Below are positions 9,950-21,600 of a stretch of 64,000 nt of DNA, in pieces (position 1 is the stretch's first letter; every line of letters starts with the position of its first letter). This stretch comes from Owenia fusiformis (Eukaryota; Annelida; Polychaeta; Sabellida; Oweniidae): assembly GCA_903813345.2 (NCBI GenBank), contig CAIIXF020000011.1:31862166-31926165 (forward strand), given 5' to 3'. A program made the translations under genes and the position numbers. Below the pieces are notes generated by a model. It did no database searches and was not told the origin of the DNA. It saw only the letters and a list, made by a program, of their open reading frames with translations.

Positions 9950-10076
9950 ATAGACACAAGAAGCTCATGCACCTGGAACTCACAACCTCATGGTAAGTGC
10001 AACAGTTCCTAGCTTAACATGTTCAATGCTCTAGACCTGTGGGTCTAGACCGCTCGGCCAACTCGACAACCCCACC
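9950..10076 (-). mobile_element. tRNA-derived SINE head (Leu/Ser-like)
   Basis: Read on the minus strand, the segment starts GTTGTCGAGTTGGCCGAGCG. It holds a near-perfect RNA polymerase III A box (TGGCCGAGCGG, plus-strand 10050-10060). A degenerate B box follows in GAGGTTGTGAGTTCCAGG (about 9972-9990). The TGGCCGAGCGGT word and the long variable region are characteristic of Leu/Ser tRNAs. The paired arms are too decayed for a functional tRNA, and the B box is off consensus. It is therefore best read as a SINE head or tRNA pseudogene. The tail side ends at the neighbouring MITE. Confidence 0.6.
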
Positions 10077-10930
10077 CCAAAAAAGTTTGTTTCATCAGCC
10101 TATCTGACTAAAGGGAACATGGGTTAACTCTCAAACACACCAGAGAAAACTGAATTCTATGAAATTAGGTTTATAATGCCATGAGCTATGATTTGTTATA
10201 AAATTTGGGGAATGTAAAGTTTAGACATATTGCTCCAATATAATGCACAATACAAAAAATTAAGATGAGCTATGAATCAAATCATTAAATATGATCATGA
10301 AATCATTTTTGGCAAAAATCTTTTGATATATAATGCTACATAAAATAGATGGTGCTGTCTATAATAATCATACAAACCATTGTCACTGTATGCTTTATGA
10401 TGAAAGATCTTAAAGATGCTATTCTGCCATTTTAACATCATAGTGTTCTTTCTTTATTTTATTGTAGCTCCAAAATGTGAAATAAAAAAAACATGTTTCA
10501 AGTAATGACTGGATTGAAGCGATAATGATTTTTGATTCGCAACTAAAGATGGCCAAAGATATTTCAACCCTTTCCTTAAACCTTGACCCTTAAAGAAGAA
10601 TCAGAATTTTACTTGGCCGTCTTCTGTTGTGTAGCATTGGGGCTCTCCTGATCTGAACCAATGAGATTGAGGAAATTTCAATACCTCACCATTGGGAGAA
10701 CAACTCTACCGCAGTGTTGATGATTTGAGTTACTGTATGAAATGTTGTTCATATAATGTCATGAATTTGATCCAATTAATTGGAAGCATAACTATATTAA
10801 TTAGACAATGCTGTAAGCTATTAGATCACAGCTTCTTATTAATTATTTAACAAACACTTTCTACACTCTTATAAGGTGAGTCATCAATATGCATTTAGCT
10901 CATTTGGATCCTTGGTAATAGAATGATATT
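10077..10930. other. Intergenic stretch, nothing recognised
   Basis: AT-rich sequence with no sustained reading frame, no convincing exon and no obvious repeat boundary. Confidence 0.3.
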
Positions 10931-10935
10931 TCTAT

Positions 10936-11130
10936 GTGGTATGTCGTAAAAATGGTACTGTATGGTATCATTTGAGCTGCCATACAGTATGGTACAATAA
11001 ATATGCGATGAAATGGTACCCCGGGATGGTACCATTCCTTGCACCTATTGTACCAGGACCTTTGCACCTATGGTACCAGGATTATGTGATCAAATGGTAT
11101 ATCACTGTACTGGAACAGTACCCCGGGAAC
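10936..11130. repeat. GGTACC/GTACTG palindromic-word repeat
   Basis: A ~200-bp patch built from variants of ATGGTACC, CAGTAC, CCCGGG and TGGTACCAGG. Several are exact short palindromes (GGTACC, CCCGGG), and larger inverted pairs such as ATACTGTATGG/CCATACAGTATGG occur. The resulting open frame is an artefact of the repeated words. Confidence 0.6.
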
Positions 11131-11644
11131 AGTACTGAGGATATTGGAATATGAACTCAAAACTAAACAAACCATTTTCACTTCATTTGTATGATTTTAC
11201 TCCCATTCAATAGTGAACTGCTAACATTATTGATTACCTGATAAAATTGAGTTACATCTAACATTTTAATTGATATGAATGAAAATATATGTTGTATAAA
11301 TTCTAAAATGGTCTGTTCATATCATTATTATACAGCAGTGCAAATCCTTGTTAATAACAACTGTTTCTATACTCAAATCCATAAGTGACGGTGATTTCTA
11401 GATATGACAAATCTGATACAAGTTAATATTGAATTACATAAAGTGATGATACCATGCATGCAAAATCATACTGTTGTAGAATCTATTATCCACACTTGTC
11501 TTGCAGTAGAACAACCATTTTGAATTGATTTATGTTTGAAAAACAAATGATGTGATACAATGTCACAAAAAGTGATCTCTCTTTTTTAAACTTTTTAGAG
11601 CATGACCAGTTATTGAAGAAGCATTATACACTGTTTTTCTTATA

Positions 11645-11790
11645 GCATGGGCGTAGCAGGGGATGCATACCCCATCCCGACAAAACATTAACAAATTATA
11701 GTTTGAAATGCTTAGAATGCACCATATATAATTTAAATTTTAAAAAATTCCAGGTTTGAACCTACCTGCGTACCTCCCCTTTTTACATTC
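11645..11790. mobile_element. Fragment of a GGGCGTAGC-type hAT-like MITE
   Basis: CATGGGCGTAGCAGGGG at about 11646 resembles the TIR class seen at 33651. The segment is followed by C- and G-rich words (ACCCCATCCC, GTACCTCCCC), as in the other copies. The opposite terminus is not recognisable. Confidence 0.4.
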
Positions 11791-12229
11791 TGATTTCATG
11801 GACTGTTTATATATAATGTTAATTAAAAATAAATTTTGAAACATAAAACATGCAATTTTCCCTATTGTTGTTTCATTCGTAGCAAGGTAAAGTCCATTTT
11901 ACTGTTTGATTGCATCAGTAAAACCTAAAAAATAAAAAATTAAAATAACATTATGCAATAATATATGGAAAAAATATATTCGTATTGTCCATTGTTGGAT
12001 GCTTCTCTGCCATGTTATTTTCAATAAGATTAACATGGCTTAAATTCGTCAAATTACAAGAGGGCACGGGCTTATTGCACAAAAAACTAAACAATCTGAA
12101 ATAAACAAATGTCATTCATGTACAATATGAAGATACTTTTCCATATATTATTGCACAGTTGTCTCCTGATTTCTTATTTTTGGGGTTCTACTGATGCAAT
12201 AAAACAGTGAAATGGACTCTAGCATACTA

Positions 12230-13334
12230 CAGGGTGGGCCAAAAAAACCAATACCAACTTCAAATCAGGATAAAAAATAGTTACACTCAATATGGTACAT
12301 TGACTTACATATCATTTTAAAGGTTATACAATTTCAAACAATTTGGTATATAACACTATGTCATGAAATCAATAGTAAAGTTTTATTATACTTATTTGGG
12401 AGGCCGGGTTGCTATTTGGGGTCTCTAGATTTTAGGGAGAAAATAGTAAATCTGCGGGATTATGTTCATTTTTTATTTATTGAATATCATTCTTTTGTTA
12501 GGTGAATACATGCTTTGATATTGATATTTGCATCATTGCGCGACTAAATTTATTGTTTATGAATTTCAGTGTTGTTTAATAACATTTTACACTTTATTTA
12601 TTTAAACAATTTTAACAATTGCTCAATGTGCCCCACCCCCATCTGCATCAACAATAAGCTTCAAGTGGTAGCGCAATCTATCAATAGGCTTATTGAGAGA
12701 TTTCTGTTGCTTTCAGCACTTTAGGATTTTGTTTCAGCTCATCAATGCTGTTTATTGGATGCTTTTGATTGTACCATTTCCTCGAGATGGCTCCATGTAT
12801 GGTAATCAACCACATTAGCATCGGGCTGTTGGGTGGCCAAGCATCGAGATCAATCAAATTGACACCTTGTTTGCAAAGAAATGCCAATGTCTCCTTTGAT
12901 TTATGGTACGAGGCAATGTCTTGTTGGAAAATAAAATCTTCGTCACATATACATTTAATGTCTTTTAACAGACCCCCTTTGAGTACTTTTTGATAATAAA
13001 CAACACTAAAATTCATAAACAATAAGTAAGTCACACAATATGCAAATATATAAGCATGTATTTACCTAACAAAATGATATTCTACAAATGAAAAATTAAC
13101 ATTATTCCGCAAATTTACTATTTTCTCCCTAAAATCTGGATACCTTAAATACGGACCCGGCTTCCCAAATAAGCATAATAAAACTTTAATATTGATTTCA
13201 TGACATAGTGTTATATACCAAATTGTTCGAAAATGAATTACCTTTAAAATGATATATAAATTAATGTATCATATTGAACATAGCTATTTTTATTCTGATT
13301 TAAAGTTGGGTATTGTTTTTTTTGGCCCACCCTG
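12230..13334 (-). mobile_element. Decayed Tc1/mariner-type transposon with ~300-bp TIRs
   Basis: The ends read CAGGGTGGGCCAAAAAAACC and its complement GGTT...GGCCCACCCTG. TA dinucleotides sit at 12228-12229 and 13335-13336, the exact target duplication expected for IS630/Tc1/mariner elements. The two arms are inverted copies over about 300 bases (12230-12540 and 13025-13334). That is far longer than the ~30-bp TIRs of classical mariner and gives a foldback design. Between them the minus strand encodes the C-terminal part of a transposase. The element is 1,105 bp and non-autonomous. It shares its TIR with the element at 37652-39183. Confidence 0.9.
12620..13034 (-). pseudogene. Mariner-type transposase, C-terminal remnant with a frameshift
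   Basis: The minus frame reads DEDFIFQQDIASYHKSKET, the second catalytic Asp of the DDE/D domain in the usual FQQD context (the following NAP is changed to IAS). WPPNSP follows about 30 residues later. There the frame shifts by one base: the other frame continues with DANVVDYHTW, giving the third-acid region. The original frame then resumes an INSIDELKQ-like helix. A stop follows, then RLRYHLKLIVDADGG, the normal C-terminal end of the family. The first catalytic Asp and the helix-turn-helix DNA-binding half are absent. It cannot transpose itself. Confidence 0.85.
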
Positions 13335-13336
13335 TA

Positions 13337-14879
13337 TATGTGGAAATTACTGAAAACAATTGTGTTTCAATTTGAACAACTGTTTTATTACTTTATTGTA
13401 CTTTGATGTAGATAGAGCTGTTATTTTATTTTTACAATTATTTCCATGTTTCGTGATATAGTTACATAAAAACAAAGGTTATATATCAATATTTAACACC
13501 TCTGCAAGGTGTCACAATATTTCCTTTTAGCATTGAGTCAAACTAGTTTGAATTATTCATATCTATTGATCAAGAAATACCATTTTGAAAGAATTATGAA
13601 GTAAAAAATAATGCCTGGTTGTGAAAAATTATTTTTAACAGAATGACATTTTAATATTAGCATATTTATGACTGATAATAAAATAAAAAAATAACTGAAA
13701 ATAAACTTTGTAAATCTCTAAATATGTAAGCACAAGCGCCAAGGGAAAAGGACTAAAAATTGTTACAGTAAATTTGAATATACAAATTATATTACATTAG
13801 AGGAAATAATATTATATTATACTGTTATTTAGAAATACTTGTGTCTGAATATTAACATGTTAGCCTCATAAATGAGTCCTTCCTGAGGCTAGCCAAACAC
13901 TCATATAATTATTAGATATAACATCAGCATATGAGCACCCTATCTGCATGAAGCCTGTGTTTAAATTCTATTTTGACCATCCATATTTGAAACAATTTCT
14001 GAAATCTTAACTTGACTGCTAATGTCTGGTCTAATATCAATGATTAAGAACGTTATTGTTAAGATATCACATGACTAAGCTTTTCAAAAAATCAATTATT
14101 TTTTAAAGAATCATGTTTTATATAATAATCTTAGCCACTGACCAATTTGTATCCATGAGTATTGTATGATTTATTGAATTGTCATTTGTAAAATGTCAAG
14201 CAATGCTTATATATGACTATTTACTGAACACTCTGAATATATAATAGATTGTACTTCTCATGCTGAATACTTGACTATCATTGAGATTTCCTCAATTTGT
14301 TAATTGAACAGACCCTGGATGAAATCATATAATATTGTGGATTGAAACACAAAATAGAGCTGGAAACAGAGAAAGTATTGAAAATTCAGACGTGAAATTT
14401 ATATTCCAGCTTTTAAAGAAATGATGTAAAATCAAATACGAATTGACTTCGGAAAGTAATTTGAAAACCTATAACAAGAATGACATTTCACAAGCAGAAA
14501 TATTGGCCTTTTTCTAATCAGTATTTCTTAATTAATAAATCAACAGAATATGCAGGATATTGATACTCCTTATTATTAGACTTAGCAAATTACATCATTG
14601 ATTAATTACAGTGTGTTCTTTTAATTAGTGCATTGTATTAATCTGACCAAATATCTAACCATTAAATCTCTTGTTATAGATTTGCTCTTTGAAGTTAATT
14701 CTCACTATTAAATGGAATTCTATTTATTAGCTATCAGATGTTTATACAACTAACTTTATTGAAATAAGTATTTGCCTCAAGGTTAAAGTGATATTATTAA
14801 GAATCACCTGGACAGACCACATTTTAAAAAAATATTATTACATTCAGCAATTATACTTTGTTATGTCACGAACACAAGT
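13337..14879. other. AT-rich stretch, nothing recognised
   Basis: Very AT-rich spacer with no sustained reading frame and no clear repeat boundaries. Confidence 0.3.
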
Positions 14880-15061
14880 CAGGCCTGAGCCATAGACCCC
14901 CCCCCTGTCTCTCCCTAGCCAAAGATTCTTTCAAAATCATAAAGTTTTTCATCATTCTGGGCAGTGATTTTGACCCTTTTTGGGCCAAAGTTGTCATAAG
15001 TGAACCCCCTGGAATTTTTAAAAAAGTGACCCCCCCATGGCAAATCCTAGCTACCGGCCTG
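14880..15061. mobile_element. hAT-like MITE, CAGGCC..GGCCTG ends
   Basis: A 182-bp element runs from CAGGCCTGAGCC to GCTACCGGCCTG, with internal runs of C and the words GAACCCCCTGGAATTTTT and ATGGCAAATCCTAGC shared with the copies at 23830 and 25268. ACAAG occurs on both sides (14874-14878 and 15062-15066, one extra T on the left), consistent with a 5-bp target duplication. Non-coding. Confidence 0.75.
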
Positions 15062-16050
15062 ACAAGCGGTGACATTGTTATAGTCTCAAACTTTTTTGTG
15101 GATGGTGCTTGGTATTCGGTGGTCAGTGTCTGTAACAAATGACAGGTAGTGACAGTTTATTTGGTTGTTAAAGTATTCAGAATTGACAAAGAAAACCAAT
15201 TAAAGTCATTTGTGCATTTTCTTTACATGTTGAACAATGTTAATAAATATTTGATTTTATTGTTATTATTTTGTGTGAAAACTGTCTCGAGATCATTTAA
15301 GTACTTATAAAACCATAATAAAGTATACTGAAAACAATTCACAAGATCAATATATATTTTGATTTATCGATGATAAATATGTAATCTATAACTGTCCAAT
15401 ATGTGCTGTATATTATCATAAGTTGACGTGAAGTGTAATTAATGAAAGTGGTGAAAGGGGTGAATGCCATGAGGTTTATTGCTAAGTGTCAAAAGCAGAT
15501 ATAGTTGGTTATTACTGTTAAAGAGGATCTAGTGGCATGATTTTAGGACATATTTCATTTTGTTCATATACCTGTAATACCCCTTTGTTTTTCAACTTTG
15601 AACTGTATCAGTGGTTACATGTTGGTGGGGTAGGCTGTTGGGTTGTTGAATGCCAATTTTTCTTTTAACTGGTTTTGCTTTTTGTTGAGGGTTTTTATCT
15701 CACCGCCACAAAGTGGTGAATATTGTTATGGTCTCCATTTTTCGTGATGGCGGTTGGCGTCTGTAACAAATGGTTTTGACATTTTTCATATTAATGCCTT
15801 GTCTGCTTTGACCATTATAGTCAAACAATGACGTCAGGATTTTAAGAAAAAGCACCTCGACAATAAGCTAAAATTTTTGTTCAACTCTACCTACTTTAAG
15901 ATTTATGATAACAAAATTGATATGTAATTTTCTTTTTATTACTTTTTTGTGGATGGTGGTTGGAGTTTGGTGATTGGCAATAGGAGTTTGACATTCTACA
16001 TCTGTAACAAATGGAAGGTGGTGACATTTTGCTTGTTATTGCCTTGTTGA
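15062..16050 (+). repeat. Cluster of GTGGTGACA...CTGTAACAAATGG interspersed repeats
   Basis: Three diverged copies (about 15063-15160, 15688-15800 and 15930-16050) share the words GTGGTGAYATTGTTATRGTC, TTTTTGTGGATGG, GTCTGTAACAAATG and ATGCCTTGT. The same family occurs at 53535-54000. I do not recognise the repeat class. No TIRs or coding segment are visible. Confidence 0.6.
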
Positions 16051-17380
16051 AAACTATGTACATGTAGGTGTTAAAAAATAATTTAGACATCATTATATAT
16101 TAGTCATCAAATTTGAGTAAGCTGTAACATATATAAGCTGCATTCCCAGGGGTGATTTGTGTACATCGAACATCTCAACTTGATATGTGATTGGAATAAT
16201 AATTCAGGTTTGATTTCTAATCATGTAGCTTTGTCATTCACATTTAATTTACAAAGAGATCAGAAAACAGACGTTGGGATCGTATCACCAAAATCTCATA
16301 GAAGAATTGTGACTAGGAATCTATGGATCAGGATTTTATCTGGTAACCTAATTAAGGACAGCTAATTGAATTAGATATCTAGCTTGCATTATAATACACG
16401 CTGATGAATATTATTGAATGTCTATATATTCCAACTGTTGGTTGATCACTATATGTATACAGATACACTCCAGTCATCGTATTGGTTTCAAGCTGCATTA
16501 ATTGGAAGTTTTATGCTTTTTACAACAGGCTGGAGCAAGAAAGTAGAAAAATTGCATTCGTGGAGGCTGTTGTCTCCATATTGGTTGAGTATATACACGT
16601 TAAACTCAGATACCGGATAATTGGTTTTTCCCTGGAAGCCTCGAGCTTGGTTATGGTATTAATACAAGACTGTACTCTGTGGTAGCACTGATCTGAATAA
16701 TGCAGAGTGAAGTAGAGCCTGAATTATAACGTTATATTGAAAATTGGAATATCGGTATGTAAACTCGCTCACTGCGGGTTGGAGTTTAATATAGAGATTG
16801 GACATTCAAACCGTCACTGTGGCTTCTGGAGAAGACCAACAATCCTTCATCTGGGACTGGTTCGAAACCATGGAGGAGTTCTTTACAAATATTTCTTCAC
16901 GGTAATTTATCCTTTTATTTCATATTTTAGTCTTGACAAAACTTTCTTTGGGATGTTTGACAGTATTGTATAAAAAAGGATTTTTATTCTTTTATAGGCA
17001 AATAAATTGGTGATATATCTCTACTGCGTTATTATACTGTGAAAATAGATGTTCTAAGGTGTAAAAAGTAACTTTATTGAAGTTTAAGAACATGGAACAG
17101 CCTATATATGATGGTATTACCACTCATGGACCACTATCTGTATCTTTGGAAAATACCACAATGTAATTAAGTATGCATGAATGAGAGAGTACAAGTGGCA
17201 TAATGTTGTTTTATAATTTGGCTTTCCATCAATACTCACATATTTTCTAGAATTGTACTTGTATATTCACATTCAATGTTGAGTTTTGCATTAAAACACT
17301 TTCTAAATATATAGAAATGTTACTGGTATATGTTTTTATATGAATCATTATAAAAAGCATAGTTTGGAGCTCAATTATAC
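16051..17380. other. Spacer with overlapping short frames, no supported gene
   Basis: Slightly less AT-rich around 16690-16900, where several short + strand frames overlap. None resembles a known domain. One possible donor (CACG|GTAATT, near 16900) has no convincing acceptor partner. A non-coding transcript cannot be excluded. Confidence 0.25.
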
Positions 17381-17565
17381 AGTGAAACCTATAAATCCGA
17401 ACACCTCTCTAATCTGAACACCTCTCAATGTGAACACTTTGTATTTTTCTCAGTCCCAAATTTGTTATACGCACATATTTAAAAAACCTTAAAATGTGAT
17501 CTTATGTTAATTTGAACACCTTTGGCTGGTTCTAATGGTGTTCGGACCAGACAGGCTTTATTACT
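17381..17565. mobile_element. pogo-like MITE fragment (GAACACC repeats)
   Basis: TACAGTGAAACCTATAAATC at 17381 is the typical terminus of pogo/Tigger-like elements. It is followed by repeated GAACACCTCTC words and, at the right, GGTGTTCGGACCAGACAGGC in opposite orientation. The right terminus is diverged, so the end is approximate. Related sequences lie at 35053-36214, 50540-51118 and 58846-58994. Confidence 0.55.
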
Positions 17566-18620
17566 ATATACCAAAATCAACTCTTTTAAAAATCAATAGA
17601 ACATGTTTCAAAATCTTTCAATCTAATATTATTGTTTGATATGAATTTTTCAAAAATATGACTGGTATTATTCATAATTTTATAGATTAAAAATTTTCTT
17701 TTCATAATTATATTGATTGTTATACTTAAACTTGGGGTATACTCAAAACCAAAGCTTCATAATATTCATATCCAAATGAACAAACATTGTTGTATAATTT
17801 GGAAGTAAATTCAATTTGAAATTCAATTTGGTCCCAGCTGATGTAATAATCTGTTATAATGGGGATGAATATTTCATTTTCTACTTTATCAATGCTTCTA
17901 TAAGATTATTTAATAGTTTTATGGTACAGTGAGAATAATACAGAGAAAGAGAATGAAAGCTGTAATGAAGGTAAGATTATTTGCTTGATTGATATAAGCA
18001 TATACAGTATTTATATGCATGGATTCTTTTGAATACTTGGGAGCTGGAGTCAGACTGCAGATTATTTTTAATAACTTTTATGGAATATGATTTCTTTCGT
18101 AATGAGGTCAGCAAATATTCTTTTTTGAAGGAAGACTCGTTGATTGCTACATTAATAGTCATTGAAAAACTACTATAAACATGAAAAATAACAACCATCT
18201 GCACTGTATGTCTTCTTCCTGGCCATTTCCCCAATCCTGTTGCCTGTACTAGTTATGTTTGGTGATATTCATTGTTGTATTGCAAGAATTGTTCATGTTA
18301 TTTTTTTATTCAGCTATGGCCAAATAAGTATCAATCAAACTACATATTTACTCTTTAAACTCAATAATGAATGTTTTTTGTTGAATAACAGCATTATGCC
18401 ATTCTTATAATAAATACAACATATTAATTGCTTGTTCATGATTAAACAACAATTTTTAGTTCAATTTTCTCAATTTCATGATTATAATCATATAGATATA
18501 ATTTACAAAGATAGGGAGATCCCAGGCCCCTAAGAATCTAGGATGTCACTTGTATATCTCCCAGGGCTTGGCACACAATAGCAGTGAAACCAGGACATGG
18601 GCATCTTCTCCATATACACA
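17566..18620. other. AT-rich spacer, nothing recognised
   Basis: No sustained frames. A short donor-like sequence (GAAG|GTAAGA at about 17969) has no convincing exon attached. Confidence 0.25.
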
Positions 18621-18688
18621 TTTACCCTGCGCGCAGAGTCTAGTTAAACTACACTCTGCCTAGTAGAGACCATATTACAGTTTAGTAG

Positions 18689-18916
18689 CCCCGCCCCCAC
18701 GACGGGTACCGGTGTCAGTTTGGTTAATAAATCACTTCTGACCGACTCGCTGACCTTTCATCCAACAATCAGCGAGCTTGAAGAAACATACGCCAAATGC
18801 ATGCTAATTAAATATGCGCATGTCATTGGTCAATTCCGGGCTCAACGATGACGTCAGAAGGAATGACTATATATAGAACGTCGGTCAAATTTGGCCGACG
18901 AACACTGATTGGCGCG
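18689..18916 (+). promoter_or_regulatory. Candidate RNA polymerase II promoter with CRE and TATA box
   Basis: A CpG-containing island of higher G+C lies within AT-rich DNA. It presents in order a GC box (CCCCGCCCCC, 18689-18698), an octamer-like ATGCTAAT (18801), an inverted CCAAT (ATTGG, 18825), a perfect palindromic CRE (TGACGTCA, 18849-18856) and a TATA box (TATATATAG, 18868-18876). Spacing predicts transcription starting near 18898. A perfect splice donor (GCG|GTGAGT) follows at 18916/18917, and weaker donors near 18990 and 19150. The order and strand fit a rightward promoter. The target is unproven but the synaptotagmin-7-like gene is the only + strand candidate recognised downstream. 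A near-palindrome, GTCGGTCAAATTTGGCCGAC, spans 18879-18898. Confidence 0.5.
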
Positions 18917-19754
18917 GTGAGTTCACAGGTTTATTTTAGTTTGAAAGAGTGAAGACGAAGCTCTCTTTTAAGAAGTGAAGTCAAACGAATGCAAAGGGTA
19001 ATACACATTTCTATCTATGTCACAATATTGTAGTATGTACCTCATAAGATAAAAAGTTTGAATGCCCTAGTGCATGTACAGTACTTGGATGTACTCGATG
19101 AAAATGAATTAGATCTAATCAGATCTAATTTGGAATCATCCTTGGTCCAAGGGTATGTCAATTCTTTCCCTAACTGTTATAGCAGTGGACCCCGATCATG
19201 AAGGATGCTTGGAATTTCAGAAGACACTTTTAAGAGGCTTACATTTACATGTTGTGATTTCTATTTTTCTATTTTTTGCACCAACATTGCACTTAACTTG
19301 TTCTTACAAATTAAGCTCTATGGTCTGTCATTTTTGAGATGAGGTGATCCTCCAATCAGATCAGGTTTAGAATTATACTTACTTGATAAGCTAATATCAG
19401 ATTTGAACCAAAATCAATATTTTAGGCATGTATGGAATATTCATTTCTCACCCAAGATGTAATGAAAGTGAGAAGTGTACAAATATAACATTTCAACCAT
19501 CAGCCACATTACTCTTTCTGCTGTCAGCACAATCTTGTCTAGCATCTCCCATAATGAAGAAAATATGGATGTGGGTCCCTTCAGCAGCCTGAAGCTTTTG
19601 ATCTTCACATTGTTATCATCCAGAGAGAGTTTATCACTATTTCTCATAATAGCCTACACTGCAAAAAACTATGAAAATCATAGGAAATATTACCGTAGAT
19701 ATGGCAATATAGATGGTGAGGTAATCTAATATATCCTATAATTACCAGCTGTTT
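18917..19754. other. Probable intron start, no coding feature
   Basis: If the promoter is real, this is 5' UTR or first intron. An open stretch ending at a good donor (CCAAGG|GTATGT near 19151) has no credible acceptor, so it is not called an exon. Confidence 0.25.
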
Positions 19755-20025
19755 TATATTGGTATATTTTTTTTTTCCGAATAAATCGGTGTAATATAAC
19801 ATCTTATTTAAAGTATAGAAGAAAATAATTAAATATAAACGTTTTTCTTGCATCTTATACTTCTTCTCAACGCGTATAATAATTTCTCGACTAAGATTGC
19901 ATTGTATTATATTCTACAAGAAAAAATATTATTCATACATTATTCTAGGACTTAAACCTATTATTCGGCGAATAACCGGTTCTGAGAGTGTGTAACCTAT
20001 TATTCGGCAAATAACCTGTTCTGAT
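19755..20025. repeat. TTATTCGGCGAATAA repeats, copy 1
   Basis: A poly-T stretch followed by CCGAATAA lies near 19770. Two copies of CCTATTATTCGGCRAATAACC lie at about 19957 and 19998. The same words reappear at about 32530-32665 in the same orientation. The core TTATTCGCCGAATAA is palindromic. Class unknown. Confidence 0.5.
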
Positions 20026-20655
20026 ATTTTAATTGTTTACTTAGCGGGCGCCAAGCGTCTGGAACCTAAACATGAACGGTAAATATTTTGATTGTGACTG
20101 ATTACTAAACGCAAAAATGCGAGTAGTTCAAGTTTTCTCTTTTTTATCAGAATTCATCGCCATTCAAAACAATTTCAATATAAAACTCATTGTGTAAAAT
20201 GTTTAGCTAATCGGAATAAACTATTTGTGACTATTAACCACCGCCCGATCCTTTCAAAAGAGATACAAGGATATTTTGTCTCAATCCACTTACCTCATTT
20301 TATGTAACTAAAATATATTTTATGATTTGAAATATTTTAATGAAATGAACGGTTCAATAAAAATCGCGTAAAGATGCCTAAAACATAACGCTGAGCGTCC
20401 GTTGAGCAGTTGCTGTAACCAGTTAAAGTTAAGATCTCGGCCATAGAATGTAAAATGAAACTGTATAAATGCAACATTACGCTTTTTGATCGGATAAAAT
20501 GAGGCGTCGATTTCTGCAAGAAAATTCAACAAATCTAGAAGATTTTTTTTCAAGATAAAGAGAAAGTTTACTCTTGAATTGCTTAAAGAATACAGTAGGC
20601 GCTGCAAACATCATGACATCTAATAAAAGGGTTCATCGTCACCAACGTGCAAAAG

Positions 20656-21118
20656 GCAATGTTTTTGCTATAAATCAGTGATCTACACGAGCCGAAAACA
20701 AATACTTATAAGGGACGTTATTATCACAAAACTAATGTTATTGCTTTCTTGTTAGTTTAATGTACATGTACACGTACCATACGAATGCGGTTGCCGTGAA
20801 CGGGGAAGGGGGAGTAATACATACGATGGAACAAATTCACGAATTCGTATATTTTAAAAAGGAATTCAATAACTCTGAAGAGTGAAATGGGAAAATTTGG
20901 AGTAATTATATGAAATAAAATGAAGTAACATATCATTATCATGTCTTTAGACACATTACTCCCCCCCCCCCCCGTTCAATTTGTATAGCCCTATAACGCA
21001 TGAAAACTTATTTTAAAAAGCAAGCAAGGACATTCATTTTGATGATCACTTTACTAACATGTATTTAAATCACAGGTCGTGTAGATCCCCGTGGTTTGAT
21101 TTATAGCAAAAACATTGG
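20656..21118. mobile_element. Inverted-repeat pair bounding ~460 bp (possible MITE)
   Basis: CAATGTTTTTGCTATAAATC...GATCTACACGA at 20656-20690 is matched in inverse orientation at 21077-21118, which carries eight extra bases inside the arm. The interior has a C13-14 run near 20960 and no coding frame. No target duplication could be defined. Confidence 0.5.
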
Positions 21119-21125
21119 CTTCAGA

Positions 21126-21600
21126 CAGTGGGCGGAGCGGTCTCCCGATGTTTTCGTCCAGTACAGTTGTCAGAATTCCCGGGCGAAAAATACCCCGGCA
21201 ATACGTCTTTTAAAATCCAAATAGAACTTTAATATATGTTATGGTATTTTTAATCACATGGTACTGAATCGACCAATCAAATAGCAGTTTATAGCAATGA
21301 CACTAGGCTATTATTAACATTGGTACGCTATTCCAGTGAGCGATGCGGTCTCCCGACGGCAAGCGACTGACATTCTGAACAGCCTATTCCATGACACAAT
21401 TCTAGGTTTCTCCTTTGGTCCCTAGTGATATTTTGAGCTATAGGCCTAATGAGAGATTATACAAAAATTAAAAAATGGGAAAAATAGGGCGGGCAATCCA
21501 AACTTTAATAAATGGTCCATGATCATTTAATGGCCGCTTTGCACTCATTGTTGCACCTTTAATATATGTTGTTTTTTTATTATATGGTACTGTTAAATTG
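21126..21600. repeat. Diverged tandem duplication, ~200-330 bp spacing
   Basis: AGTGRGCGRWGCGGTCTCCC occurs near 21127 and 21335. TTTAATATATGTT..ATATGGTACTG occurs near 21229 and 21560. The two landmarks have different spacing, so an indel or rearrangement separates the copies. Function unknown. Confidence 0.45.

Noticed and set aside
10936-11154. 72-codon + frame rich in Trp/Tyr/His/Val
   Set aside because: Arises from repeated GGTACC/GTACTG words.
16855-16880. GGTTCGAAACC word resembling a tRNA B box
   Set aside because: No A box upstream and no paired arms.
16414-16973. Overlapping + frames of 60-78 codons
   Set aside because: Mutually overlapping in different frames, no motif, no consistent splice borders.
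19030-19151. ~40-codon open stretch ending at a strong donor (CCAAGG|GTATGT)
   Set aside because: The acceptor side has no pyrimidine tract and the peptide is unremarkable. It could be 5' UTR but cannot be supported as coding.
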